From NCBI RefSeq assembly GCF_902702915.1, contig NZ_LR738849.1:1116001-1180000 (forward strand): a DNA stretch of 64,000 nucleotides. Direction: 5' to 3'. Made by a program: the position numbers and the translations under genes. This document shows positions 56,028 through 64,000 of this stretch, piece after piece; the stretch's first letter is position 1; the number at the start of each line of letters is the position of its first letter. The notes beneath the pieces are model-generated. The model searched no databases and was not told where the DNA came from. It worked only from the letters and a program-made list of their open reading frames with translations. Source of the DNA: Desulfovibrio sp. 86 (lineage in GTDB: Bacteria; Desulfobacterota; Desulfovibrionia; Desulfovibrionales; Desulfovibrionaceae).

Positions 56028-56624
56028 TTACTTTTTGTCAGTCTTGCCAGCGGGCTTGTCGGCAGGGGCGGCGGGTTTTTCCGCAGCCTTGTCGGCGGGC
56101 TTGGACGCTTCGGGGGCAGGGGCGGCAGCGGCGTCGCCTTCGGGGGCCACGGGCTTGAATTCCACCTTCTGCTTGTTCATGGCCGCGATGATGTCCGCAG
56201 TCACGTCAGTCTTGGGATCGAAAGAGGCAGCCGCTTCGGAACTGATGATAAGGGCATAGCCCTTTTCAGTGCGGTACGCGTTCACGATACGCTGCATGGT
56301 GTCATACAGCACGTTGACCACGTTCTGCTGTTCCACCTGCATACGCTGCTGCGACATCATATAGACTGTCTGCAGTTCTTTCTGGGCGTCGGCGTCACTG
56401 GCGTTCTTTTCAAGGCGCCCCTGAATGGCGTTGAGCTGTTCCTGCATGTCGGCCTGAAGAGCCTCAAGGTGTTTCACCCCGGCCTTTCCGGCTTCGCTGT
56501 CACGCATGATGCGCGTCATATCCACGACCGCCAGCTTGGACTGGGACGTGCCTTCGCCCTGTTGGCAGGCAATAAGCATCAGACTCAGCAGCAGGGCCAG
56601 CGGCATAAAATAACGGATTCGCAT
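56028..56624 (-). CDS. Skp/OmpH-family lipoprotein
   Basis: A 198-residue periplasmic chaperone-like protein with a lipoprotein signal (MRIRYFMPLALLLSLMLIAC). The OmpH core starts KLAVVDMTRIMRDSEAG, continues through a Gln/Glu-rich coiled coil (about residues 45-125) and ends near ALIISSEAAASFDPKTDVT. A disordered Pro/Ala/Lys-rich tail (about residues 155-198) follows. Soluble Skp is not acylated, so a membrane anchor is a deviation. It probably binds outer-membrane proteins in transit. Terminator at 55945-55977. Confidence 0.82.
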   Translation of the reverse strand: MRIRYFMPLALLLSLMLIACQQGEGTSQSKLAVVDMTRIMRDSEAGKAGVKHLEALQADMQEQLNAIQGRLEKNASDADAQKELQTVYMMSQQRMQVEQQNVVNVLYDTMQRIVNAYRTEKGYALIISSEAAASFDPKTDVTADIIAAMNKQKVEFKPVAPEGDAAAAPAPEASKPADKAAEKPAAPADKPAGKTDKK

Positions 56625-56805
56625 GGTAATGGATACTCCTCATCAGAATTGCCGTGTTACGCTGAACAGCCCGCACGGCGGTGTTGCCAAAGGTGTACGT
56701 TGTTTTTACAGCCACCTCAACCGTTTTTTCCCAACCAATCCCCGATGGTGCATAAAATCCGGCAGGGCGCTTTCCCGGCGCATGCGCCGCCGGTCCCCCA
56801 CGGCC

Positions 56806-57879
56806 CTATTGCAATGCGGCGTAGTGCCCCTTCATCCGCGCCACCTTGGCCACATAGGCGCGAGTTTCGGCAACGGGCAGGCGGCGGGTGAGGTCTTCGT
56901 ACAGTTCTTCGGCGGTCATGACGTTGATGGCATCCACGGCCTCCTCATTGCTTTTGCCATAGAGCCGCAGAAAACGGTTGGGCCCCATGTTGTACGCCGC
57001 TACCGCGCAGTATTCGCGGGCGCGCGGATCATACACTCCGGCAAAATAGCGCGTGAGCAGGATATGAAGATAGGTGGTTCCGTAACGGATGTTGACTTCC
57101 GGCACGCTGAGTTCGTCAAAACTGATGTCGCCCGTATGCCCATACAGATACTTGTGCACTTCGCCGCTGGCGGTATCCGGCAGTATCTGCATGAGTCCCA
57201 TGGCCGACTTGTTGCTCACAAGGGTGGTTGAAAAGGAACTTTCGCTGTGAATGATGGCATATACCAGTTCGGTGCTGAGATTATACCGCCTGGCAAAACT
57301 TTCCACCAGCTGCTGGTACCGCACGGCCCTGGCAGGGAGGCTGCCGTAGGTCAGGCTGTCGTCGTCCGCCAGCGCGCCGTCTCTTTCCATCCGGCCCGAA
57401 CGCGGTCTGCCGTCCGCCCTCGAAACAACGGGGCTATAGCCCTCCAGCAGGGTTTCAGCGGCAAGCCAGCGCAGGGGCAGCCCCCTGGCGTCCAGAGCGT
57501 CGCCATACTGCGGCGGCTGCACGGCCAGAAGAAAAGGCATGGAGAATCCGTCCAGCGCAAGCAGGGGGGCAAGCTGCACCAGGGAGTCCTGACCTTTGGC
57601 AAAAAGCCCGTCCGGCTCCATCCCTGCGGGCAGGGGCGACCCGGCCGCGGCCACTGCGGGCGAAACCGCGCGGCGCAGCGACCACAGGCGCGAACCGTCG
57701 CCGCGCGAAACAATGGGTGCGGGCATGTCCTCAGGCCGCAGGCTGACCACCACGGGGCTCACCCGTCGGCGGACCTCATACCCTTCCTTCTGCGGCACAA
57801 AGCCTGCCAAAAGCCCCAGGAGCAGCAACGCGCCGCCAAGGCAAGAGGCTATGATGAGAAGGGTTCTGTGGGGCTTCAT
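56806..57879 (-). CDS. soluble lytic transglycosylase-like (SLT/MltC family) murein lyase
   Basis: A 357-residue protein starting at ATG 57879 with AGGA upstream and a strong N-terminal signal/anchor (TLLIIASCLGGALLLLGLLAGF). The SLT domain is at about residues 195-330: VYAIIHSESSFSTTLVS with the catalytic Glu, SAMGLMQILPDTA, and VAAYNMGPNRFLRLYG. It cleaves peptidoglycan glycan strands to 1,6-anhydro-muropeptides. The middle 150 residues are unassigned. It precedes the Skp/OmpH-like gene after 181 nt. Confidence 0.87.
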   Translation of the reverse strand: MKPHRTLLIIASCLGGALLLLGLLAGFVPQKEGYEVRRRVSPVVVSLRPEDMPAPIVSRGDGSRLWSLRRAVSPAVAAAGSPLPAGMEPDGLFAKGQDSLVQLAPLLALDGFSMPFLLAVQPPQYGDALDARGLPLRWLAAETLLEGYSPVVSRADGRPRSGRMERDGALADDDSLTYGSLPARAVRYQQLVESFARRYNLSTELVYAIIHSESSFSTTLVSNKSAMGLMQILPDTASGEVHKYLYGHTGDISFDELSVPEVNIRYGTTYLHILLTRYFAGVYDPRAREYCAVAAYNMGPNRFLRLYGKSNEEAVDAINVMTAEELYEDLTRRLPVAETRAYVAKVARMKGHYAALQ

Positions 57880-58334
57880 GAGTGTTCCTGTGATCTGCGG
57901 GTCTTGCCCTTGGGCTTTTGGCATGACGGACACGACAGCTTTGGCGCGCGCCTTGCGCGGCGGCGCGTCTGAACCTTGCCATGTCCGATATTTTTCCGGC
58001 GCGTCATCCCGTGCTTCATCCGCTTCATCCGCTTCATCCGGCGCGTCATCCGCGTTGTCCGGCGAGCGTCATTACCAAACGCGACGCACAAACTACGTTG
58101 CGGGCCGCATTTTACCGGATGCAAATTTACTGCCACTCAAAAAAATAGACTGAATTTCAAGCAGGTTAAAAGCCATCCTGAAAATCCCGTCTCAGAATGG
58201 TCAAAATAATGAATGCCGTTGACCTGACGAACGTTCAGGAATATGATTATTAGTCTGCGGCAAGTCCTGCCTTTTTTGTCTACAGGACTGCGGGCCATAA
58301 AAGCAGACCTGCCTTCCAGCAAAAAACATCCTGG
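57880..58334. other. intergenic/leader region upstream of the GAF-SulP genes
   Basis: About 455 nt. Contains three tandem CTTCATCCG units (58014-58040) and a duplicated CCGGCGCGTCATCC flanking them, and, nearer the gene, an inverted pair AGTCCTG...CAGGACT (about 58262-58293). No supported gene. The last part probably is the 5' leader of the operon, ending in an intrinsic terminator at 58335. Confidence 0.45.
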
Positions 58335-58372
58335 CGGCTGTGGCGTCAAAGGCCGCAGCCTTTTATATTTTT
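58335..58372 (+). terminator. leader terminator upstream of the GAF-SulP operon
   Basis: GGCTG-T-GGC, loop GTCAAAG, GCC-G-CAGCC, followed by TTTTATATTTTT (58361-58372). It lies 42 nt ahead of the chosen GAF gene start, so it either ends an upstream small RNA or attenuates the operon. Confidence 0.7.
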
Positions 58373-58413
58373 CCAGCGCGGCCATGGCCGCCCTGCGGAA
58401 AACGGAGTACGCG

Positions 58414-59535
58414 GTGACACAGCACACCAAAGAAGATATCCGCGAAGAAATCATCCGACTTCTAAAATACGCCCCGCCAGAAATGCGCGTGGCCGTTCTT
58501 GCGCTGTTGCCCGCCACCAAACGGACCCTCAATCAGGGCTACAGGCCCACCATGCGCGGCACGCCGCTGCGCAGCTGGCGCTGTTTGCTGCACCTGCTGT
58601 CTTCCGTGGCGTCCATGCAAAGCGATACGGAAATGCTGCTGCGTGTTTCCAGCGACCTGCTCGCCATTGCCGACCGCATGGCCCCTCCCGGCGAAGTGTT
58701 GCGCCAGAGCGCCGAAATTCTTGTGCACGCCATGCATGCGGAGCTGTACGTCTGCCGTCTGCGCAACAGCAAGGGCGAATGGGTGGCGCGCTCGGCCAAC
58801 CACGTGAGCGGAAAATCCATTCCCATCGTGGCCCCCATGCTGGAAGAAAGCCTGCGTGAACACCCGGTCATGAACGCCATTCTGCAACGGCACACGCGCT
58901 ACGTTGTTTCCAACAACCTCCAGGCTCTTGAAAGGGGCGGCGACTCCTTTGACTGCATCATCTACAAGGAGGGCTACCGCTCGCGCCTGTCCTTTGTGCT
59001 GCGCGAACGCAACGACAAGCCCCCTTTTGGCCTTGTCATGCTGTACACCACAAGGGAGTACGGCTTTGAAAATTTTGACGAGCGCTTTCTGGGCAAGTGC
59101 GCGCGCCTTGTATCCCTTACCGTGGGCCGCCGCATAGCCGTTGCCCGCGACACCCTGGAAAAAGCGGCCGGAGCCATGGCCCACTATGGCAACAACGCCC
59201 TCAACATCATGCGCAATCAGGCGGAATACTGCGGTGAGCTTGTGGAGGATATCGACGCCAACCAGGCCCGCGCCCTGCGCCTTGCGCGGGAACTGATGGC
59301 GGAGTTTCCCGAGGATACGCGCGGCCGCATGCTGGCCGCTGAACTGGAGAGCGCCCTGGCCCATGCCGACCTCACCGAACTCGCCGGGCATCTTGGCGGC
59401 GTGCTGGAAGGCACGCGGCGCATGACTCGCATCATCAATTCACTGAAAAAATCCGTGGAGCGTCCGCGTCTCATGCATTACGCCCTGGGACATGACGTGC
59501 TGCGTCTGGAAGACGATTTGCCAAGGGAGGATTAG
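58414..59535 (+). CDS. GAF-domain protein with histidine-kinase-like DHp segment but no ATPase domain
   Basis: A 373-residue protein, start GTG 58414 (GGAG 6 nt upstream); earlier in-frame starts at 58384 or 58243 would overlap the terminator at 58335-58372. Residues about 60-240 are a GAF domain (LLAIADRMAPPGEVLRQSAEIL..., RLSFVLRERNDKPPFGLVMLY). About residues 250-345 form helices resembling a DHp H-box (GAMAHYGNNALNIMRNQAEY, with His about 256) and second helix (GTRRMTRIINSLKKSV). The protein stops where a catalytic HATPase domain would begin. Its stop is 1 nt before the SulP start, so it is probably a regulator or sensor for the transporter. Confidence 0.7.
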   Translation: MTQHTKEDIREEIIRLLKYAPPEMRVAVLALLPATKRTLNQGYRPTMRGTPLRSWRCLLHLLSSVASMQSDTEMLLRVSSDLLAIADRMAPPGEVLRQSAEILVHAMHAELYVCRLRNSKGEWVARSANHVSGKSIPIVAPMLEESLREHPVMNAILQRHTRYVVSNNLQALERGGDSFDCIIYKEGYRSRLSFVLRERNDKPPFGLVMLYTTREYGFENFDERFLGKCARLVSLTVGRRIAVARDTLEKAAGAMAHYGNNALNIMRNQAEYCGELVEDIDANQARALRLARELMAEFPEDTRGRMLAAELESALAHADLTELAGHLGGVLEGTRRMTRIINSLKKSVERPRLMHYALGHDVLRLEDDLPRED

Positions 59536-59536
59536 C

Positions 59537-61723
59537 ATGCGCCTTACGGGCATCTTTCCTTTTCTCACCACGCTTAAAACATATACACCCCGCGACTTCA
59601 GGGCGGACCTCATGGCCGCCATCACCGTCACGCCCATGGCCGTTCCCCAGGCCATGGCCTACGCCATCATCGCGGGAGTGCATCCACAGTACGGCATATA
59701 CGCCTGCATGCTGCCCGTGATCCTGGCGGCTCTGTGGGGTTCTTCGCGTTTCATGGCCGCCGGGCCCACCAACGCCATCTCCATGGTGATTTTTTCCACC
59801 ATGGCCACGGTGAGCGTGGGCGGCGTGCACATCCTCAACCTGCCCGAAGAAGTGCGCATGACCTATATTTTCGGTCTCGCGCTCTTTTGCGGCCTCATAC
59901 AGGTGGGCATGGGCCTGGCGCGGCTGGGCGACCTTGCCAACTTCATTTCCCACTCCGTCATGGTGGCCTTTACCACGGGCGCGGCCCTGCTTATCGGCAT
60001 GGGGCAGGTCAAGACGGTTCTTGGCATACCCGGCCCCAAGAAAGCGGGCTTTTTTCACCAGATATTCGACGTGCTGCACGGCTTGCCGCAGGCCAACTAC
60101 TGGTGCGTGGGGCTGGCAGCCCTGACCATAGTGCTGGCCATAAGCTTCAAGCGCGTCTCCCGCCGCTTTCCCGCCTCACTGGCCGCCCTGGCCGTTGTTA
60201 CGGCCATTGCCTGGTATTTCAAGGTGGACCAGCACGGCGTCCGGCTTGTGGGAATCATCCCCAACGTCATCCCGCCCCTTTCCGTGCCCCCGGCCTTTGA
60301 TCTCTCCGCCGTGCGCGATCTCTTCATGCCGGCCCTGGCCCTGGCCCTGCTGGGCACGGTGGAATCTCTGGCCATAGGCAAGCAGCTTGCCAGCGTCAGG
60401 AACGACTGCTTTGACGGCAGTCAGGAACTCATAGGACAGGGACTCGCCAACATGGCTGCGGGCGTCACATCGGGCATACCGGGCTGCGGATCATTCACGC
60501 GCAGCGCGCTCATGGTCACCTCGGGCGGCCGCACCCGCATGGGCACAGTCTTTTCTGGCGTGCTGGCCCTGCCCATGCTCTTTGTGCTGGCCCCCTTTTT
60601 CGCATGGCTGCCCCTGCCCGCCCTGGGCGGCATCCTGCTCATCATCGCTGCGGGCATGATCGACATCGAGGCCATACGCCTGTGCCTCGTGGCCACGCGC
60701 ATCGACCGCATCGTGCTGTCAATGACCTTTGCGTCCACCCTTATTTTTGACCTTGAAAAGGCCATCTTCATCGGCGTGCTGCTGTCGCTGGTGCTCTTTA
60801 TCTACAAGACCGCCCACCCGCGCGTGCGGCGGCTGCGCGCCAACGACCCGCTGCTGCGCGACGCCCCCGCCGGACGGCCCGACGGCATTGCCGTCTATGT
60901 TATTGAGGGCACGCTTTTTTTCGGCGCTATCCACGAACTGGAACGCCAGTTGTATGAAGAGGACGAAGAGCCCGCCCGCCTTGTTGTTCTGCACCTGACC
61001 CGCGTTTTCTGGCTGGACGCTTCCGGGGCCTACGCCCTGTCCCAATTTGTCGAACGCTGCTATGCCCGCAGCATCCCGGTCATTCTTGTGGTGGGCAGCC
61101 GTTCCGTTAAGCGCATACTTGAGCGCACGGGCATACTTGACCACCTCAGCAATGGTTTTGTCGCCGAAACCACCAATGACGGGCTGCGCCAGGCTGCCGC
61201 CCTGCTGAGCCGGGTCGCCTGCCGTGACGACGAGTGCGTCTACCCCGTGCCCGGGCTCGCGGCTCCGGCGGCTTCGGCGGCTTCAACGGGCGCGGGCGCG
61301 CCTGGGCAGTTGGGAACCGTATCAGACCCTGCTGAAGATGCCGCTGCTGGCTCTGAGGCCACGCCGCCCCTTCTTGAAGCCACGGAAGCCGGGGCCGCCG
61401 CCAGCACGGCCCCCACCCAGCTTGACCAGATGCCCCTGGACATCCATGATGCCGATGCGGCCCACGCGGCGCAGCCCCCGAACAGTGTGGAGAAAGGGGC
61501 ATCCCCTGACAACGCCCGGATCGGGGCGCACGGCTCCGGCGCTGCTGTTTCGGACAGCGCTGCGGCCCCTGCCGACGAAGCGCAGGCCGGGACCATGCCC
61601 GACCATGTTGCCGAGGCCAGCATAACCATTGTCGGCCCACGCCAGCCTGCGGCCTTTTCCGGCCCCGACGAACTGCGAGGGACGCCTGCGCCCCAGGCGG
61701 ATCAACCGACGCCGCGAAAATAG
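59537..61723 (+). CDS. SulP-family anion (sulfate) permease with STAS domain and long disordered tail
   Basis: A 728-residue transporter. The SulP signature TPRDFRADLMAAITVTPMAVPQ and AGPTNAISM start a membrane domain of about 12-14 helices (residues about 20-430). A STAS domain follows (about 450-560: IAVYVIEGTLFFGAI, VVLHLTRVFWLDASGAYAL). The last about 150 residues are Ala/Pro/Thr/Gly-rich, probably disordered. AGGGAGG lies just before ATG 59537. Sulfate (the terminal acceptor of sulfate reducers) is the most likely substrate, but SulP proteins also carry bicarbonate, oxalate and others. Translationally coupled to the GAF/DHp gene. Confidence 0.88.
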   Translation: MRLTGIFPFLTTLKTYTPRDFRADLMAAITVTPMAVPQAMAYAIIAGVHPQYGIYACMLPVILAALWGSSRFMAAGPTNAISMVIFSTMATVSVGGVHILNLPEEVRMTYIFGLALFCGLIQVGMGLARLGDLANFISHSVMVAFTTGAALLIGMGQVKTVLGIPGPKKAGFFHQIFDVLHGLPQANYWCVGLAALTIVLAISFKRVSRRFPASLAALAVVTAIAWYFKVDQHGVRLVGIIPNVIPPLSVPPAFDLSAVRDLFMPALALALLGTVESLAIGKQLASVRNDCFDGSQELIGQGLANMAAGVTSGIPGCGSFTRSALMVTSGGRTRMGTVFSGVLALPMLFVLAPFFAWLPLPALGGILLIIAAGMIDIEAIRLCLVATRIDRIVLSMTFASTLIFDLEKAIFIGVLLSLVLFIYKTAHPRVRRLRANDPLLRDAPAGRPDGIAVYVIEGTLFFGAIHELERQLYEEDEEPARLVVLHLTRVFWLDASGAYALSQFVERCYARSIPVILVVGSRSVKRILERTGILDHLSNGFVAETTNDGLRQAAALLSRVACRDDECVYPVPGLAAPAASAASTGAGAPGQLGTVSDPAEDAAAGSEATPPLLEATEAGAAASTAPTQLDQMPLDIHDADAAHAAQPPNSVEKGASPDNARIGAHGSGAAVSDSAAAPADEAQAGTMPDHVAEASITIVGPRQPAAFSGPDELRGTPAPQADQPTPRK

Positions 61724-61732
61724 AGTACTTTA

Positions 61733-61769
61733 AGGAAGCCCTGAGTAAAGAGCCTCCTGAAACCGCGCA
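61733..61769. repeat. family C fragment
   Basis: AAGGAAGCCCTGAGTAAAGA and GCCTCCTGAAACCGCGCAG: the left end only. It lies 10 nt after the SulP gene and may be the remnant of a full copy. Confidence 0.7.
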
Positions 61770-61819
61770 GACGTAAGCGCAGTCTATCTGCGCGGTTAAA
61801 CGCCGTTGTGAGCGTGCCT

Positions 61820-61987
61820 TAAACTTTGAGAAAGTACATTCTCAAAGGTAATCTGCTCTAGAGCAGATAACGAATGAAATGAGTTAACTGTTCTGCAAGG
61901 ATTTTCTTGAAAATCCTTGCCACGAAATGCGAGAAGGCAGGCTTTTGCCTGCCGTAATCGAGCATTTCAAGTGTTAAATGCTCTAGC
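61820..61987. repeat. family B end module plus family D repeat
   Basis: AAACTTTGAGAAAGTACATT, CTCAAAGGTAATCTGCTCTA matches the 3' end of family B (compare 45588-45628). It continues with GAGCAGATAACG, hairpins CAAGGATTTTC-TT-GAAAATCCTTG and GGCAGGC-TTTT-GCCTGCC, then GAGCATTTCAAGTGTTAAAT GCTCTAG, matching 19559-19600. It immediately precedes the dus gene. Confidence 0.8.
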
Positions 61988-62012
61988 AGAAGAACACGAG
62001 CAAAGGATTCCC

Positions 62013-63008
62013 GTGAGCAAGGCATTTTCTCTGCCCCCCTGTCCCTGCAACCCCCCAACCCTGCCCATGGGCCGTGAGCATCCCTGGCTGGCCCCCCTGG
62101 CCGGATACAGCGACCTGCCCTTCCGGCTGCTCTGCCGCGAATACGGAGCCGCCGTCTGCGTGACGGAAATGGTCAGCGCCAAGGGGCTGGTCTATGAAAG
62201 CCCCGGCACCAACGAACTCTTGATGAGCCTGCCCGAAGACCAGCCGCTGGTGGTACAGCTTTTCGGGGCTGAAGCCGCCTTTCTGGGCAGGGCCGTCACC
62301 CTGTTGCGCGAGGCCGGATACGGCTGGTTTGACCTCAACATGGGCTGCTCGGTTTCAAAGGTGCTGCGTCAGGGCGCGGGCGCTGCCATGCTCGGCGACA
62401 CGGACAATATTCTTGAGGTGGCCCGCGCCATGCTGGCCGCCGCCGGGCCGGGAAGGGTGGGCTTCAAACTGCGCCTGGGCCTGGACGATGCGCGCCCCGT
62501 TTTGCCTGATCTGGCCCTGAGGCTGGAAGACGCCGGAGCTGGCTGGCTTGTGCTGCATCCGCGCACGGCCCGTCAGGGTTTTGGCGGCACGGCCCAGTGG
62601 CAGGCTCTGGCCGATCTCGCCCCGCGCCTTTCCATCCCCCTCATGGCCAGCGGCGACCTGTTTACCGCCGCCGACGGCATGGCCTGTCTCGCGCAGACAG
62701 GCGTTACGGGGCTCATGTACGCGCGCGGGGCCATGCACAATCCGGCCATCTTTGCCGAGCACGCGGCCCTGTGCGCGGGCGGCCAGCCCCAGGCCCAGGA
62801 CGCGGCCGGGCTCAAGGCCATGATCTTGCGGCACATGGAGCTTGCCCGGCTGCACTGCCCCGGCAATGCGGCCGTGTGGAAAATGCGCAGCGTAGTGCCG
62901 CGCTATGTACGCGCCCTCCCCGGCGCGCGGGCGCTGCGCCAGGAGCTTTGCCGCTGCTCGAACTGGGAAGAACTTGAAGAAGCGCTGGACAGATGCCTGA
63001 CTGTTTGA
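62013..63008 (+). CDS. tRNA-dihydrouridine synthase (Dus family)
   Basis: A 331-residue flavoenzyme reducing uridines of tRNA to dihydrouridine. LAPLAGYSDLPFRLLC starts the FMN-binding barrel, VTEMVSAKGLVY, LQ-type PLVVQLFGAE, and FDLNMGCSVSKVLRQGAGAAM contains the catalytic Cys (family motif usually NxGCPxxKV; here Ser replaces Pro). HPRTARQGFGG binds the phosphate of FMN, MYARGAMHNP is the C-terminal FMN motif. I chose GTG 62013 because AAAGGA is just upstream; the longer frame runs through the repeat at 61820-61987. Confidence 0.93.
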   Translation: MSKAFSLPPCPCNPPTLPMGREHPWLAPLAGYSDLPFRLLCREYGAAVCVTEMVSAKGLVYESPGTNELLMSLPEDQPLVVQLFGAEAAFLGRAVTLLREAGYGWFDLNMGCSVSKVLRQGAGAAMLGDTDNILEVARAMLAAAGPGRVGFKLRLGLDDARPVLPDLALRLEDAGAGWLVLHPRTARQGFGGTAQWQALADLAPRLSIPLMASGDLFTAADGMACLAQTGVTGLMYARGAMHNPAIFAEHAALCAGGQPQAQDAAGLKAMILRHMELARLHCPGNAAVWKMRSVVPRYVRALPGARALRQELCRCSNWEELEEALDRCLTV

Positions 63009-63058
63009 GACGCTACCTTTACAGCATCGTCGATGATGACGGTCAGGGCCGTTGGCCG

Positions 63059-63145
63059 TTAGAGCATTTCCGCATTGAGAATGAATATTTTCAGTGTAAA
63101 AAGGTTCTAGGGAAGCACTGCTTAAAGAACCTTCTGGAAACGGCA
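63059..63145. repeat. decayed family B start plus family C fragment
   Basis: TTAGAGCATTTCCGCATTGA continues to GGTTCTAG (63110), then CTAGGGAAGCACTGCTTAAA and GAACCTTCTGGAAACGGC, the left end of family C. It fills the gap between dus and ispH, ending 7 nt before the ispH Shine-Dalgarno. Confidence 0.65.
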
Positions 63146-63159
63146 CTGCAGGAGAATAC

Positions 63160-64000
63160 ATGAAAGTTTGCCGCGCCAAAACAGCGGGTTTTTGCATGGG
63201 GGTCAGCCTGGCCCTGCAAAAGCTCAATTCCGCGCTGGAAGGATCATCAGGACGCTCCAAAAGCGCCGAACCGCCCCGCATATGCACCCTAGGCCCCATT
63301 ATCCACAATCCGCAGGTACTGGCGGAGTATGAAAGCCGGGGCGTGGCCTGCGTCAATGAAGCCTCGCAGTTGCGGCCGGGGGACGTTGCCGTCATCCGCG
63401 CCCACGGCATCACCCGCCAGGTGGAGCGGCAGGTCTTTGAAAGCGGGGCCACTGTGGTGGACGCCACCTGTCCCAAGGTCAAAAAGGCGCAGCTTTCCAT
63501 CGCCCGCGCCACTTCGAACGGGGCGACCCTGCTGCTTTTCGGCGAAGAGGACCACCCTGAGGTACGCGGCCTCATTTCCTATGCCAGCGGCCCTGCCCAC
63601 GTCTTCGGCAACGCGGACGAACTGGCGGCCCTGCACCTTGACCCGGCCGGCACCTACGTGCTTGCCTCGCAAACCACGCAGGATCGTGAAATTTTCACTG
63701 GCATACGTGAGTCGCTTTCTTCCTCGCTCAATAATCTTGCTGTATTGTCCACTATTTGCGACGCAACCCGTGAACGGCAGCAAGAAGCCAGGAACATTGC
63801 TTCCAAGGTGGATGTCATGGTAATCGTTGGGGGACGGCAAAGCGGCAATACGCGACGTCTGGCAGATGTAGCCGCCCTCAGCGGCATTGCCACCTACCAT
63901 GTGGAAAGCGCGGAAGAGCTTGAAACGGCCAATTTTACAAATAAATCACAGGCAGGTCTTACGGCGGGGGCATCCACGCCGAAAAGTCTTATAGACGCGG
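63160..64000 (+). CDS. ispH: 4-hydroxy-3-methylbut-2-enyl diphosphate reductase IspH (5' part)
   Basis: The first 280 codons; the gene runs off the right edge. IspH reduces HMBPP to IPP and DMAPP in the last step of the MEP isoprenoid pathway using a [4Fe-4S] cluster. The three Cys ligands are in KTAGFCMGV (Cys12), VVDATCPKVKKAQ and LSTICDATRERQQEA. IRAHGITRQ and ASQTTQDREIF are further family motifs, with GGRQSGNTRRL binding substrate. GCAGGAG lies 7 nt before ATG 63160. A low-similarity Ser/Lys insert appears after residue 29. Confidence 0.95.
   Translation, partial: MKVCRAKTAGFCMGVSLALQKLNSALEGSSGRSKSAEPPRICTLGPIIHNPQVLAEYESRGVACVNEASQLRPGDVAVIRAHGITRQVERQVFESGATVVDATCPKVKKAQLSIARATSNGATLLLFGEEDHPEVRGLISYASGPAHVFGNADELAALHLDPAGTYVLASQTTQDREIFTGIRESLSSSLNNLAVLSTICDATRERQQEARNIASKVDVMVIVGGRQSGNTRRLADVAALSGIATYHVESAEELETANFTNKSQAGLTAGASTPKSLIDA

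Noticed and set aside
58014..58040. CTTCATCCG tandem repeat as an iteron or regulatory array
   Set aside because: Only three 9-bp units in a low-complexity stretch with no replication or regulator gene nearby; probably simple-sequence slippage.

Overview
The window (about 60-65% GC by eye, no rRNA or tRNA seen) is chromosomal DNA of a sulfate-reducing Desulfovibrio, most likely the D. desulfuricans group. The strongest marker is a nine-haem cytochrome c operon (nhcABCD, 3871-7366), known from D. desulfuricans, supported by a SulP sulfate permease, periplasmic ferredoxin/cytochrome b modules and molybdenum/tungsten-handling proteins.

Layout. 1-2207: end of an unknown gene, then rsmD-coaD-miaA. 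2534-3187: beta-carbonic anhydrase. 3871-7366: nhcABCD. 7760-10071: a methyltransferase and a DUF3829 lipoprotein. 10284-14557 (minus): HAD phosphatase, hexapeptide acyltransferase, KdsB-like cytidylyltransferase, NAD-dependent epimerase and HpcH/HpaI aldolase, which together look like a pathway to a CMP-activated 3-deoxy-ulosonic-acid-type sugar. 14742-19173: a degenerate MoeA-like/periplasmic-binding-protein fusion, an iron-dependent alcohol dehydrogenase and a di-Mop molybdate-binding protein. 19834-21193: small lipoprotein and htpX. 21336-37412: a glycan/lipid locus with a minus-strand arm (alpha-oxoamine synthase, two GT4 glycosyltransferases, polysaccharide deacetylase, AsnB-type amidotransferase) and a divergent plus-strand arm (a 1467-residue AT-ACP-KR-like-DH-like megasynthase without ketosynthase, a TolC-type outer-membrane lipoprotein, a HlyD-type adaptor and a Wzx-type flippase). 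37885-39371: Tat-exported ferredoxin plus small cytochrome b. 40127-44814: argJ and the str operon rpsL-rpsG-fusA. 44981-48454: SMR transporter and valS. 48493-51855: BPL_N-domain protein, lipB, lipA. 52030-54111: a fluoride riboswitch with terminator controlling crcB, a DUF190 PII-like protein and an MFS transporter. 54267-57879: AEC permease, Skp/OmpH-like lipoprotein, lytic transglycosylase. 58414-61723: GAF/DHp protein coupled to SulP. 62013-64000: dus and the 5' part of ispH.

The most striking non-coding content is a set of interspersed, strongly palindromic intergenic repeats in at least three families (called A, B and C here), with mosaic variants. They repeatedly share the stop codon of the gene they follow, occur in composite arrays (39412-40130), separate genes of one pathway (lipB and lipA), and in one place one family sits inside the hairpin loop of another (45437-45650). 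They resemble non-autonomous MITE/REP-like elements; no transposase is present in the window.

The best candidates for undescribed biology are the AOS-megasynthase-glycan-export locus, the predicted ulosonic-acid cassette, the degenerate MoeA-PBP fusion, the kinase-less GAF/DHp partner of SulP, and the repeat families. All functions are read from motifs and gene order; no database search was possible.
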